NCBI GenBank assembly: GCA_949292185.1
Contig: CASEYP010000031.1
Coordinates: forward strand, 248,001-312,000
Length of the DNA: 64,000 nucleotides
Direction of reading: 5' to 3'
Source of the DNA: an uncultured bacterium
GTDB taxonomy: Bacteria; Cyanobacteriota; Vampirovibrionia; Gastranaerophilales; Gastranaerophilaceae
Each line of letters begins with the position of its first letter. Positions within the stretch are counted from its first letter, which is position 1. The notes under the pieces were generated by a model, which did no database searches, was not told the origin of the DNA, and was given only the letters and a program-made list of their open reading frames with translations. Both the position numbers and the translations under genes were made by a program. This document shows positions 26,629 to 36,500 of the stretch, one piece after another.

Positions 26629-28380
26629 ATGTCAATCTTAGACAAAATTAATACCCCATTAGATGTGAAAAAACTACACCTTGATGAAATGAAAGAACTA
26701 GCACAAGAAATAAGAGAAGGTATTTTAAAAAGAGTAAATACTATTGGTGGTCACTTAGGACCGGATTTGGGAATTGTTGAAGCTACAATAGCTTTGCATT
26801 ATGTATTCAATTCTCCGGTTGATAAATTTGTATTCGATGTATCACACCAAGTTTATCCTCACAAAATGCTTACAGGAAGAAAAGAAGGATTTACTAACCC
26901 TGATGAATACTCTGTAATTTCAGGTTACTTTAACCCTCAAGAAAGTGAACATGACCCATTTATTATAGGTCACACTTCTACCTCTGTAAGTCTTGCAACA
27001 GGACTTGCTAAAGCTAGAGATCTAAAAGGTGAAAAATATAACGTAATAGCTCTTATCGGTGATGGATCTCTAAGCGGTGGAGAAGCTTATGAAGGTTTGA
27101 ACAATGCTTCTGTATTGAATTCAAATATGATTATCATAATTAATGATAACGAAATGTCTATTGCTGAAAACCAAGGAGGTTTATACAAAAATCTTAAAGA
27201 ATTAAGAGAAACAAATGGTAAATGTGAAAATAACTTCTTCAAAACATTCGGATTTGAATATTTCTACGTTGAAGAAGGTAATGATATTCAAAAAATGATT
27301 GACATTTTGGAAAAAGTTAAAGATACAAATAAACCAACTGTTGTTCATATTCACACATTAAAAGGAAAAGGATATGAACCTGCCGTATTAGATAAAGAAT
27401 CTTTCCACTGGCATCTTCCTGGATTTTTAAATAATAATGAATGCGACATGCAAGAAGGTGAAACTTATGATTCAATTACAACAGATTATATTCTAAAAAA
27501 ACAAGCAAAAGATAATACTATAATTACAATTAACCCTGCAACTCCAGGAGCTTGCGGATTTAGTAAAGAATTTAGAGAAAAGTTAGGCAAAAATTATACA
27601 GATGTCGGAATTGCTGAAGAACACGCTGTTGCTTACGCTTCAGCACTTGCTAAAAACGGTGCAAAACCTATTTTAGCTGTTCTAAGTTCATTTATTCAAA
27701 GAACCTATGACCAATTATCACAAGATTTAGCATTAAACAATTCACCTGCAACTCTTTTGATATATTGGGGTGCAATATCTTCTGCTGATGCAACTCACCT
27801 TGGAGTTTTTGATATCCCTATGATTTCAAATATTCCAAATATCGTATATCTTGCACCAACTTGCAAAGAAGAATATCTAAAAATGCTTGATTGGTCTGTA
27901 GAACAAACTAAATACCCTGTAGCAATAAGAGTTCCATTTGGCGACATTATATCTTCAGGAGTTGAAGATACTACAGATTACTCAATTTTGAATAAATTTA
28001 AAGTTGAAGAACAAGGCGAAAAAGTTGCAATAATTGGTGTTGGTAACTTCCTACAACTTGCAAAAGAAGTAAAACAAGAACTAAAATTAAAATCCGGTAT
28101 TGATGCAACTGTAATTAACCCTAGATTCTTAACCGGTGTAGATAAAGACTTGCTGGATACTCTAAAACAAAACCATAAAGTTGTTATAACTTTAGAAGAT
28201 GGAGTTTTAGAAGGCGGATTTGGTGAAAAAGTCGCAAGATATTACGGATCTAGCGATATGAAAGTTCTAAACTTTGGAGCTTCAAAAGAATTCACTGATA
28301 GAATTCCACTTGAAAAATTGTATGAAAAATATCACCTAACAAAAGAACTTATTGTTAAAGATATCCAAAATGTATTATAA
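26629..28380 (+). CDS. DXS-family thiamine-diphosphate enzyme
   Basis: This 583-residue enzyme resembles 1-deoxy-D-xylulose-5-phosphate synthase, which condenses pyruvate and glyceraldehyde-3-phosphate for isoprenoid, thiamine and pyridoxal synthesis. Seen are GGHLGPDLGIVEATIALHYV, DVSHQVYPHKMLTG, the TPP-binding GDGSLSGGEAYEG...NDNEMSI and the catalytic glutamate in VGIAEEHAVAY. It is about 35-40 residues shorter than typical Dxs, and several motif residues differ (ISGYFNPQESEHD where Dxs usually has a GxxKRxESxxD form). It may be the cell's only Dxs or a diverged paralogue; its place between two secreted redox-type proteins favours a special role. Confidence 0.78.
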   Translation: MSILDKINTPLDVKKLHLDEMKELAQEIREGILKRVNTIGGHLGPDLGIVEATIALHYVFNSPVDKFVFDVSHQVYPHKMLTGRKEGFTNPDEYSVISGYFNPQESEHDPFIIGHTSTSVSLATGLAKARDLKGEKYNVIALIGDGSLSGGEAYEGLNNASVLNSNMIIIINDNEMSIAENQGGLYKNLKELRETNGKCENNFFKTFGFEYFYVEEGNDIQKMIDILEKVKDTNKPTVVHIHTLKGKGYEPAVLDKESFHWHLPGFLNNNECDMQEGETYDSITTDYILKKQAKDNTIITINPATPGACGFSKEFREKLGKNYTDVGIAEEHAVAYASALAKNGAKPILAVLSSFIQRTYDQLSQDLALNNSPATLLIYWGAISSADATHLGVFDIPMISNIPNIVYLAPTCKEEYLKMLDWSVEQTKYPVAIRVPFGDIISSGVEDTTDYSILNKFKVEEQGEKVAIIGVGNFLQLAKEVKQELKLKSGIDATVINPRFLTGVDKDLLDTLKQNHKVVITLEDGVLEGGFGEKVARYYGSSDMKVLNFGASKEFTDRIPLEKLYEKYHLTKELIVKDIQNVL

Positions 28381-28435
28381 ATAACTGATAAAAAAGTTAT
28401 TATTACTCACACTCAACAAATAGCGAGAGGATAAT

Positions 28436-29287
28436 ATGTTAAAGAAAATATTTACAACAGGTTTAATATTAACGTTAATGCAAATGAACTTAGCGTTTGC
28501 ATCAACGATAAATAAGGAGACTAAAAATATGACTAGAACAGATATCTGCAAAACAAATTATAAAACACTTTTTAAAGGTGAAGCTCTAAGTCCTAACGGA
28601 GATGATCCTGAAATGATGGCAATTTTGCAAAAATATATTTTTGGAGAAATTTTCACAGTTGGCGAACTTGATATAAAAACTCGAGAAATGCTAACGGTAA
28701 CATCTCTTGCTGTTCAACAAACTCTTCCTCAATTAAAGGCTCATATAAATGCAGCCCTAAATGTTGGAGCAGAACCAATAGAACTTAGAGAAGCAATTTA
28801 TCAATGCGCACCATTTATAGGTTTTCCAAAAACCCTAAATGCTATTGGCGTATTGAATGAAGTGTTTAAAGAAAGAGGAATAAAAACTCCACTTCCATCA
28901 ACTTCTACAGTAAATGAGGATGAAAGATATTCAAAAGGTTATGAAATCCAAAATCCACTATACGGAAATGAAATTAAAGATGCAATGTCAAATCTTCCTG
29001 AAAATATGGGCGATTCAGTGTCTAAATTTTTAACAGAAGTTTGCTTTGGAGATTTTTATACAAGGAAAGGACTTGATGTAAAAACAAGAGAATTGCTTGT
29101 CTTAAGTATTTTGGTTACAACAGGTAATACAAAAACTCTAAAAAGCCACATTAAAGGTAACCTAAAAGCAGGAAATTCTAAAGAAACAATAACAGCAGCC
29201 ATAATTCAATGCTTGCCTTATGTAGGATTTCCAAATACTTTAGCCGCATTAAGTACATTAAAAGAAACTCTTGATGAAGCTAAATAA
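28436..29287 (+). CDS. Secreted tandem carboxymuconolactone-decarboxylase-family protein
   Basis: This 283-residue protein has a signal peptide (MLKKIFTTGLILTLMQMNLAFA) and two copies of the CMD/AhpD-like helical domain. Copy 1 is about residues 65-145 (LDIKTREMLTVTSLAVQQTL, PFIGFPKTLNAIGVL) and copy 2 is about residues 195-280 (LDVKTRELLVLSILVTTG, PYVGFPNTLAALSTL). Neither copy shows an AhpD CxxC pair, so a peroxidase role of that type is unlikely; a single Cys in each (YQCAPF, IQCLPY) precedes the PFIGFP motif. The family includes protocatechuate-pathway decarboxylases and redox proteins. It closes the cupin operon and is followed by a terminator. Confidence 0.85.
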   Translation: MLKKIFTTGLILTLMQMNLAFASTINKETKNMTRTDICKTNYKTLFKGEALSPNGDDPEMMAILQKYIFGEIFTVGELDIKTREMLTVTSLAVQQTLPQLKAHINAALNVGAEPIELREAIYQCAPFIGFPKTLNAIGVLNEVFKERGIKTPLPSTSTVNEDERYSKGYEIQNPLYGNEIKDAMSNLPENMGDSVSKFLTEVCFGDFYTRKGLDVKTRELLVLSILVTTGNTKTLKSHIKGNLKAGNSKETITAAIIQCLPYVGFPNTLAALSTLKETLDEAK

Positions 29288-29316
29288 TTTTGAACTCATT
29301 TGGATAAATAACAAAC

Positions 29317-29348
29317 AAAAAGTGAGATATTAACTATCTCACTTTTTT
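29317..29348. terminator. Bidirectional intrinsic terminator
   Basis: A perfect 13-bp stem (29317-29329 with 29335-29347, core AAGTGAGATA) has a TTAAC loop, with As before and Ts after. It lies between the convergent secreted decarboxylase-family gene and the 5'-nucleotidase-like gene. Confidence 0.9.
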
Positions 29349-29350
29349 AG

Positions 29351-31048
29351 TTATATAATTCTTTGTTCCTTAACTTTTTCTGTTATTTTAATCTGATAAT
29401 TTACATCATCAGATGATAAATAACTTCTAAGTAATTGATCATAAGTTTTATCTAACGAAACAAATCGATCCCTAATTCTTTTTGCCCAAACAATATCATC
29501 TTTTACAAGATATTTTCTACCTATGGCAATTTTATAATCTTTATCAAGATTTATCGGTTCAAATTCATTTGTCTTCTCGTTTCTAACTTTTATTGCAGTA
29601 TCCATTTTTTTATTAGATTTTCCTGTAATAATTTCACCAATCAAGGTTCTGTTAACTTGAATATCTGACCACTGTATAATTGTATTTCGCTTAGGTGCTT
29701 TTAAGTTTCCTAAAACATTTTCAACAATTAAACCTACAAGCTCATCACCTTTGACTTTTCCAACATGTACATCTGATAAATCTTCACTTACACCATCAAA
29801 AATTTTCATAATATCTAAGTTATTAGACTTGTTTTTCAAACCTCCTCGAATTATTGAAGACTGTATGCCCAAAATTATATCAGGATCATCGCAAATTCTT
29901 CTAACACTTCGATTAACAGCGCTTGTCAAAAAATTAGCTAAATAACTGTTTTGATATCTGGTAATTTCACCATAATCTAATTCGATTGGTCTTCCTGAAA
30001 TATCATGCAAAGTTACCATAGGTTCCATATCTTCTACAAAACTTTGATTTAGTAACTTTTGAACAGGGTTTTTATCCAAATTATCTTTTACTGTTGTCCT
30101 GCTAAAAAATGTATTCATATTTATATTGCTTAAGTTCCCGTCATCATCAAAATAAAGGTTTAAAGCTTTAAAAATCTCATTATCTTTACCCAATGAATTG
30201 ATATTCGTTTTACCTGTGAGCATTGTTGAATTTTTATGATCGTGCCCATTCAAAACAATATTTACTTGAGGAACTTTATCAACAATCATTTTCGAAATAT
30301 TATTTCCGGTATGGGATAACAAAACAACCGCACCCTTTGGATTTTCTTTTTTAAACTTATCAACTTCTTTTTTTACAGCTTCGATAGTTTGAATCAATTT
30401 TTCAGGAGTTAAATCTGAATCTTTTAAATTGCAATCATCAAGAAACTCCATTTTCTTTAACAATCCGGGATTGTAAAATTTCATACTTGGAATTGTCACA
30501 CCGACAAACAAAACATTATGATCTAAATTTGGATTTTTATCATCCGGAATCTTATAAACAAAAGATTTCACAACATTTGAATTATCTTTCAGTTCTTTTA
30601 AACCTATAGAATTTTTTTCATCTACATTAGTTATGAGAGTTTTCATTTTAGTATTTCGCATAACTTTGTACATGAACTTATCACCGCCATCTAAATCGTG
30701 GTTACCCATAGCAAAAACTGTATCAAAATTATCACTTTTTCCACTCAATTCTCTAACATAACTGATAATTTTATTCAAAAATCTTAATTGAATATCACCA
30801 TTAGTTAAATTAGGCTGAGTTAAAAAGCCTTTTTTAGATGGATTGATAAACCAATCTCCAACAATAGCTAAGATATTTTTAGTACTGGAATCATTTGATT
30901 TTATAAAAATATCTTTTGCATTATTTTTAATAGTTTCTGCTAATAAAGGTAATGTATGAACATTCCCATGATTATCAGACATCGCAATAATATTTAATCT
31001 TGCTGCCTGAAAGGATGGACTATGATCATTTCTAATATTTGAAATCAT
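29351..31048 (-). CDS. 5'-nucleotidase/UshA-like metallophosphoesterase with F-x-A lead
   Basis: This 565-residue protein has the calcineurin-like metallophosphoesterase motifs D25-x-H27 (MSDNHGN), GD (IVGDWF), GNHD, LLSHTGNN and GHDH (LNGHDHKNS), so the two-metal site is complete. A 5'-nucleotidase C-terminal domain follows from about residue 340. Relatives hydrolyse nucleotides or UDP-sugars outside the cytoplasm. This one has no classical signal peptide; instead it begins MISNIRNDHSPSFQAARLN, the F-x-G/A-style lead seen in other proteins of this window. A 128-residue orphan gene lies 25 bp upstream on the same strand and may be co-transcribed. Substrate and location are uncertain. Confidence 0.82.
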   Translation of the reverse strand: MISNIRNDHSPSFQAARLNIIAMSDNHGNVHTLPLLAETIKNNAKDIFIKSNDSSTKNILAIVGDWFINPSKKGFLTQPNLTNGDIQLRFLNKIISYVRELSGKSDNFDTVFAMGNHDLDGGDKFMYKVMRNTKMKTLITNVDEKNSIGLKELKDNSNVVKSFVYKIPDDKNPNLDHNVLFVGVTIPSMKFYNPGLLKKMEFLDDCNLKDSDLTPEKLIQTIEAVKKEVDKFKKENPKGAVVLLSHTGNNISKMIVDKVPQVNIVLNGHDHKNSTMLTGKTNINSLGKDNEIFKALNLYFDDDGNLSNINMNTFFSRTTVKDNLDKNPVQKLLNQSFVEDMEPMVTLHDISGRPIELDYGEITRYQNSYLANFLTSAVNRSVRRICDDPDIILGIQSSIIRGGLKNKSNNLDIMKIFDGVSEDLSDVHVGKVKGDELVGLIVENVLGNLKAPKRNTIIQWSDIQVNRTLIGEIITGKSNKKMDTAIKVRNEKTNEFEPINLDKDYKIAIGRKYLVKDDIVWAKRIRDRFVSLDKTYDQLLRSYLSSDDVNYQIKITEKVKEQRII

Positions 31049-31073
31049 TAAATTTTATTCTCCTTAAAAATTT

Positions 31074-31460
31074 TTATCGTAAATATTTTGCAGCACGTAG
31101 TTTAGTTATCAATCCTGCTTTTTTAGTTACCTTATCCATCTTAATTCTATCGTGTGTAATAAGAAAATCTCTTAAATATCTTGTTTTTGGATATATTTCA
31201 TGGAATTTACCCGTAAAGAAATTATAAGCAGGTAAAACAGCTACATAAAAAAAGCTTGAATCAACATTTTTAAAAGCTTCCTTGCTTAACTGCTTAGTTG
31301 ATTTTTTAATCTGATCGTGTAATATCAAACTAGCCATAGAAGGAGATTTTCCACCTTCTTTATAAAAGTCTATCATAGGCTTTTGTATCCTTCTATCTTT
31401 ATTAACTCTAGCATATCTACAAGCTTCAGCTACTGACTGTCTTACTAAATCAATATTCAT
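31074..31460 (-). CDS. Hypothetical helical protein
   Basis: This 128-residue basic protein has no known domain. It begins MNIDLVRQSVAEACRYARVN and appears mainly helical, with one weakly hydrophobic stretch (DSSFFYVAVLPAYNFFTG). It sits 25 bp upstream of the 5'-nucleotidase-like gene, so the two may form an operon. A plausible AAGGATGAT ribosome binding site lies upstream of the ATG. I cannot propose a function. Confidence 0.6.
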   Translation of the reverse strand: MNIDLVRQSVAEACRYARVNKDRRIQKPMIDFYKEGGKSPSMASLILHDQIKKSTKQLSKEAFKNVDSSFFYVAVLPAYNFFTGKFHEIYPKTRYLRDFLITHDRIKMDKVTKKAGLITKLRAAKYLR

Positions 31461-31643
31461 TCTGTTCGTATCTCTATCATCCTTCTTTGTTAAAAATAAT
31501 ACTTTATATAAAACCCCTAAAAATAAATTTTGCTATATGATATAATTTATAAATATAAGTAAATTTATTGTAATAAACCTAGCAAGTATTTTTATTTAGA
31601 AACTTCTAATAAAAAGGATAATTAATAACAATAAGCAAACATA

Positions 31644-33452
31644 ATGAATACTATACCCCCGCGCATATATAACAATTTATACGAAGTTCGAGAAAATATT
31701 ATAACAGCATTTCAACCAATAATTATCAAAAAACCTAAATGCGATAAAGATACTTTCTCCAAAAATTTTGGTTCAATAACACCACCAAAAAGGAATTTTT
31801 TATACAAATTTGCAAATTTGAGCGAACATCATAAACTTTTATATAATCTTTTTGATTTAAAAATTTTACAAAATTTTTCTAAAGAAAAATTAAAATCACT
31901 ATTTTTAATTGCATCAGCAAAAGACTCAATGGGTATGCTCAGATTTAGCCCTTCAGAATTACTAAAAACAGCAACATTACCTGATGAAACTTTAAATTTT
32001 ATAAAACCATTTGCAAGACAAAAAAAGTCTACAGGAATTTTTAACTATTCATTTGAGAATCTAAAATCTCTAACTGAATTTTCTCCACAAGAACGGCAAA
32101 ACGCTATGCAACTTTTTGCATTTAAACTTTTACCACAAGATTTAATAAATCTATGCAAAGACAAAAATGTTAATATTCAAAAATTAAAACATCACTTATC
32201 TGTAATAGACCAACTCTATCCACAAAAAATCTCTGAAATTGGAATAAAAAAATATAAAAATAACTACATAATATCTGTTTTTACAGAAGATGATTTTAAA
32301 AATTTCCACTATGTTTTTGACAATAAATTAAATCCTGATAATCATTACAAATCAAATATAGATTTTAAAACCGGTCAATTTAGAAAAAATAATCTGCTAA
32401 ACAGATTTAAAATATTATTCAATAAAAAATCTCAAAATAATTTATCCTACATTGAAAATAACAACGATATTCCGGTAAATTCTAACTTTACGGCGTTAGG
32501 AAATATCATTGAACGCGCAGAATATCTAAAATCCATGCAACAAAAAATATATCAAGAAAACTTTGTAACAACACTTACAAAAGAAGGACATTTAATAAAT
32601 ACTACTATAAAATTTCCTAAAAATATGCTAGTTCAAAATTGGCAAAAAGGATTCTTATCAAAATCTGATTTAATGAGAATTTGTTCAGATTATGCGGAAT
32701 TTATTCCACAAGCAGATTTTAATTATTTTGCACTAAATAAAATTCCGATTACCCCTTTTGATGATGAAAAAATTTTAGAAATTCGAAAAAATAATATACT
32801 AGCTGCTCCCGTACAAATTGGCTCTACATACTATAAAAAAGTTTTAGAAAACATTTTACAAACTGAAGATGCAAAACTAAAAAATATAAAAGCCGAAAAG
32901 AAAATGATTATAATTGACGGATTACCTGGCGCTGGCAAATCAACAATTATTCATCGACTACTAAAAAAAGATAACAATGCATTCTATACTCCTGATTCAG
33001 ATGAGATAAAAGCAATGTTTAAAGAAGTTTATAAAAATGGAGAATATTCAAACCTCGTTCATAAAGCTGCCGGTAACATTTTAAAAAATGAAATTATACC
33101 TCAAGTGTTATCTCAAGGTAAAAACTTAATCTACCAAACTACAGGCGATTTTATAAGTATTAATAAAATAATTACTCAAGCTGCGGAACACGGTTATAAA
33201 ATTGATTTTATACAAATTCCGACACCAAAAAATCTATCCCTTGAACGTTCTATTAAGAGATTCAATTCTAACGGAAGATTTATGGATCCTATTACTACAA
33301 TGTCTATATTTAATCACAACAATAAAGAGAAACTTTATTCTGCAAAAATATTTTCATACAATCCGAATATATCTGACACCTATATTTTTGAACACGATAA
33401 TTTAAAACTTATCAAAAATGGACTCTATACCGGAGAAGGGAAAAACTTATAA
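31644..33452 (+). CDS. Large protein with C-terminal zeta-toxin-like kinase domain
   Basis: This is a 602-residue protein. From about residue 420 it has a P-loop kinase domain of the zeta-toxin/AAA_33 type: Walker A DGLPGAGKST, then TPDSDEIKAMF with the acidic residue that in zeta toxins acts on the substrate, an arginine-bearing SLERSIKRFNSNGRF stretch, and a final DNLKLIKNG. True zeta toxins phosphorylate UDP-N-acetylglucosamine and block cell-wall synthesis. The first 400 residues are unique to me, with no signal peptide. No epsilon-type antitoxin gene is adjacent. It could be an effector, a polynucleotide/small-molecule kinase or a housekeeping kinase. The ribosome binding site is poor. 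Confidence 0.7.
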   Translation: MNTIPPRIYNNLYEVRENIITAFQPIIIKKPKCDKDTFSKNFGSITPPKRNFLYKFANLSEHHKLLYNLFDLKILQNFSKEKLKSLFLIASAKDSMGMLRFSPSELLKTATLPDETLNFIKPFARQKKSTGIFNYSFENLKSLTEFSPQERQNAMQLFAFKLLPQDLINLCKDKNVNIQKLKHHLSVIDQLYPQKISEIGIKKYKNNYIISVFTEDDFKNFHYVFDNKLNPDNHYKSNIDFKTGQFRKNNLLNRFKILFNKKSQNNLSYIENNNDIPVNSNFTALGNIIERAEYLKSMQQKIYQENFVTTLTKEGHLINTTIKFPKNMLVQNWQKGFLSKSDLMRICSDYAEFIPQADFNYFALNKIPITPFDDEKILEIRKNNILAAPVQIGSTYYKKVLENILQTEDAKLKNIKAEKKMIIIDGLPGAGKSTIIHRLLKKDNNAFYTPDSDEIKAMFKEVYKNGEYSNLVHKAAGNILKNEIIPQVLSQGKNLIYQTTGDFISINKIITQAAEHGYKIDFIQIPTPKNLSLERSIKRFNSNGRFMDPITTMSIFNHNNKEKLYSAKIFSYNPNISDTYIFEHDNLKLIKNGLYTGEGKNL

Positions 33453-33507
33453 CAGAATAAAGTTAAATATTCTCTTACTACTCTGTATTTATATTATCGG
33501 CTGATGT

Positions 33508-36500
33508 TTAAGCTAAAGATTTTTCTTTATCTAATATAGCCTCTTTCAATTGTTTTTTCTGTGCAGAAGTCATTTTCTTGCCGCCAAGTAAACTTTTTAA
33601 TTCTTTTAATTGTGCACTGTCACTAATTGTTGAAATATAATCAGTAATTTGATTAAATTCAGCAGGACTTAGGCCTTTACCTGTTCTGGCTTTTTCGCTT
33701 AACATTGCGACTAAATCATCATGTGGTTTTTGCTTCAATTGTTGTTGAGCCGTTACAAAATCTACAGTTGAACCATCAGATGCTGTGGACTTTGGTGCAC
33801 TATCTAATGTTATATGATGCGGATCTGCTTCAACTTCAGGTTTTACAGGCGAACTTGCTGGAGCTGATGCTTTTTGCTCTTGAGCTAATCTACGTTGCAC
33901 TGATGTAAAATCATTAAATGTTGAGCCACTTGTAGCTGGAGCTGTTGGTGCTCCATCTAATCTTATACTATGTGGATCTACTTCAACTTCTGGTTTTGCA
34001 GGCGAACTTGCCGGAGCTGATGCTTTTTGCTCTTGAGCTAATCTACGTTGTACTGATGTAAAATCATTAAATGTTGAACCTCCGGTAGCAGCAGATTGTG
34101 GCATACCATCCAGTGTTATATGATGTGGATCAAATTCAACTTCTGGAGTTACAGATGAAGCTGCATCATTAGTTGGATTACTTCTTTGTTGAGTTTGCAA
34201 TCTCAATTCATTATTCTTAGCTTCTAAAGATGCCTTTAATTGTTTTTTCTGTGCAGAAGTCATTTTCTTGCCACCTAGTAAACTTTGCAATTCTTTTAAT
34301 TGATCTCTATTACTAATTGTAGAAATATAGTCATTAACTTGTTTAAATTCATCAGGACTTAAACCCTTACCAGTTCTTGCTTTTTCACTTAACATTGCGA
34401 CTAAATCATCATGTGGTTTTTGCTTCAATTGTTGTTGAGCAGTTACAAAATCTACAGTTGAACCACTTGGAGCTGACGCTTTTGGAGCTTCATCTAATCT
34501 TATATGATGTGGATCTGTTTCAACTTCAGGTTTTGTAGATGCGCTTGATGGAGCTGATGCTTTTTGCTCTTGGGCTAATCTGCGTTGTACTGATGTAAAA
34601 TCTTCAAATGTTGAACCACCTGGAGCTGTAGCTGTTGGTGCTCCATCTACTCTTATATGATGTGGATCTACATAAGTTTCTTTTATTGGTGTTGCATCAT
34701 TAGATGTTTGAATTTGTGGTTGAGATTGCAACTTCAATTCATTATTTTTAGCTTCTAAAGATGCTTTCAATTGTTTTTTCTGTGCAGAAGTCATTTTCTT
34801 TCCGCCAAGTAAACCTTGTATCTCTTTTAATTGGGCTCTATCACCTATTGAAGATATATAATCATTTACTTGATTAAATTCATCAGGGCTTAAGCCTTTA
34901 CCGGTTTTAGCCTTTTCTCCAAGCATAGAAACAACAGATTCTCGTTGTTCTAAATTTGTCAAAACAGGTTTTGGCTGTAATCCTGCAATTCTATCATCAA
35001 TAGATTTTCTTAAAGCTCTATAATTAGCGGTAACTCCACCATAAGTATGTTCTTTTGTATCAAGTTTCTTTTGTAAATCTTGTAGAACAGATATATCATC
35101 AGTATTTTTAATATATTCATTCATAACTCTTACATCTGTTGCGTTTAATTCATTATGACGATCAAAAATATGATCTACATTAGCCTGAGAATTTGCTCTA
35201 TTTGCTGTCTCAAAATTAGCTTTTTCACTAGCTGGTAAGTTATCTGCCGCCTTATCAATACTACGAGTTGAGCTTCTTCTTACAGATCTATCTGAAATAG
35301 AACCAACTTCATTTCTTACTTGTGCTAATTCATCACCCTTAACGTTAGGTTTTGACGTTGTATTTGCAACTTCTTGTTTAATTTGCTCTGCTTTTGTTTT
35401 TCCTACTTTTACATCCGCAGGATGAGCATTACCTTGTGAAGAAGCTTTATCTAAAACAGGTGTAGAAGATTGATTTGGTACATCTATATTTACATTTGTA
35501 GATTTTGCCCCTTTGTGAAGCATATTTTTAACTTTTTTACCCGCAGCTTTTAAGGCTCCAGATTCAGAAGCTAAACCAACAGTTCCTAATGCGGCATTTA
35601 TTGCTGTTCCTTCAACAGTAATTTGACCTGTTTGAGCATATTCTTGAGCTGCACCAAGTGTAACATCACCAATAGCATTAGCGCCAGCCCTTGTCAAGGC
35701 CGCTGTTGTACTTACACCCTTAACTGTAGTAGCTACAGCTTTACCAAAAGTACCACCAACAAATACTGCAGCACCATCCCATGCAGCATTTTCTGCAATT
35801 TGACCTAATTCACCTTCTTTTAGACCAACATCAGATGATGCTCTATCAGAAGCATTTATTGCAAAACTTGATGCTGCAGTAGCGCCAGCTGCAACACCCA
35901 AAGCTACTAAACCTGTACCTCCGGTTGCTGCACCTACAACAACACCTGCAACTACAGTAGTTGCACCTTTAACAACAGCTGCTCCTGTTTGTTGAGATGA
36001 ATTATATTTTGCAACTCTTTGACCTATGTTATTTTTAGTTCCAAATGCTTTCTTATAATTAGCATCTGTTGGATTCATCATATAATCGGCTATTGCCGCT
36101 TGACTGTAATTAACTCCAAACATCTGTTTAAATTTTGCTTGGAACTGTTTATCTCCTTGTTTTGCAGCAGATTTTAATTCATTGATATTTTGTCTGTATG
36201 CTTTTAAATCTTTACGGACTCTCCAAGCTTGATTTCCATCTTCTTGGAAAATTCCCCAAATGTTGCTTATACCATCTGCAACATCTGCTGCCCAGCCATC
36301 TTCCTTCATCTGTGCATCAAAAGCTGCTTGAGCTGAATCAAGTTGACTTGTAAGCATATCTACTGTTGCTTTTTGTGCTGTAGATTTATCACCCTTGATT
36401 GCATCAGAATAATTACTCTTGGCTACATAATTGTTATCTAAAATAAATCCATCATGAGACATTACCCAAACTTTACCTTTTGAGTCTACAACAGCTTTTC

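Noticed and set aside
31644-33452. A toxin-antitoxin module
   Set aside because: A zeta-like domain is present, but no antitoxin-sized gene is adjacent and the protein is far larger than zeta toxins; I list it only as zeta-like.
33511-34958. Regularly spaced repeats that could suggest a CRISPR array
   Set aside because: They are long, in frame and coding units of one protein, with amino acid conservation; no short palindromic repeats or unique spacers are present. No CRISPR array was seen in the window.
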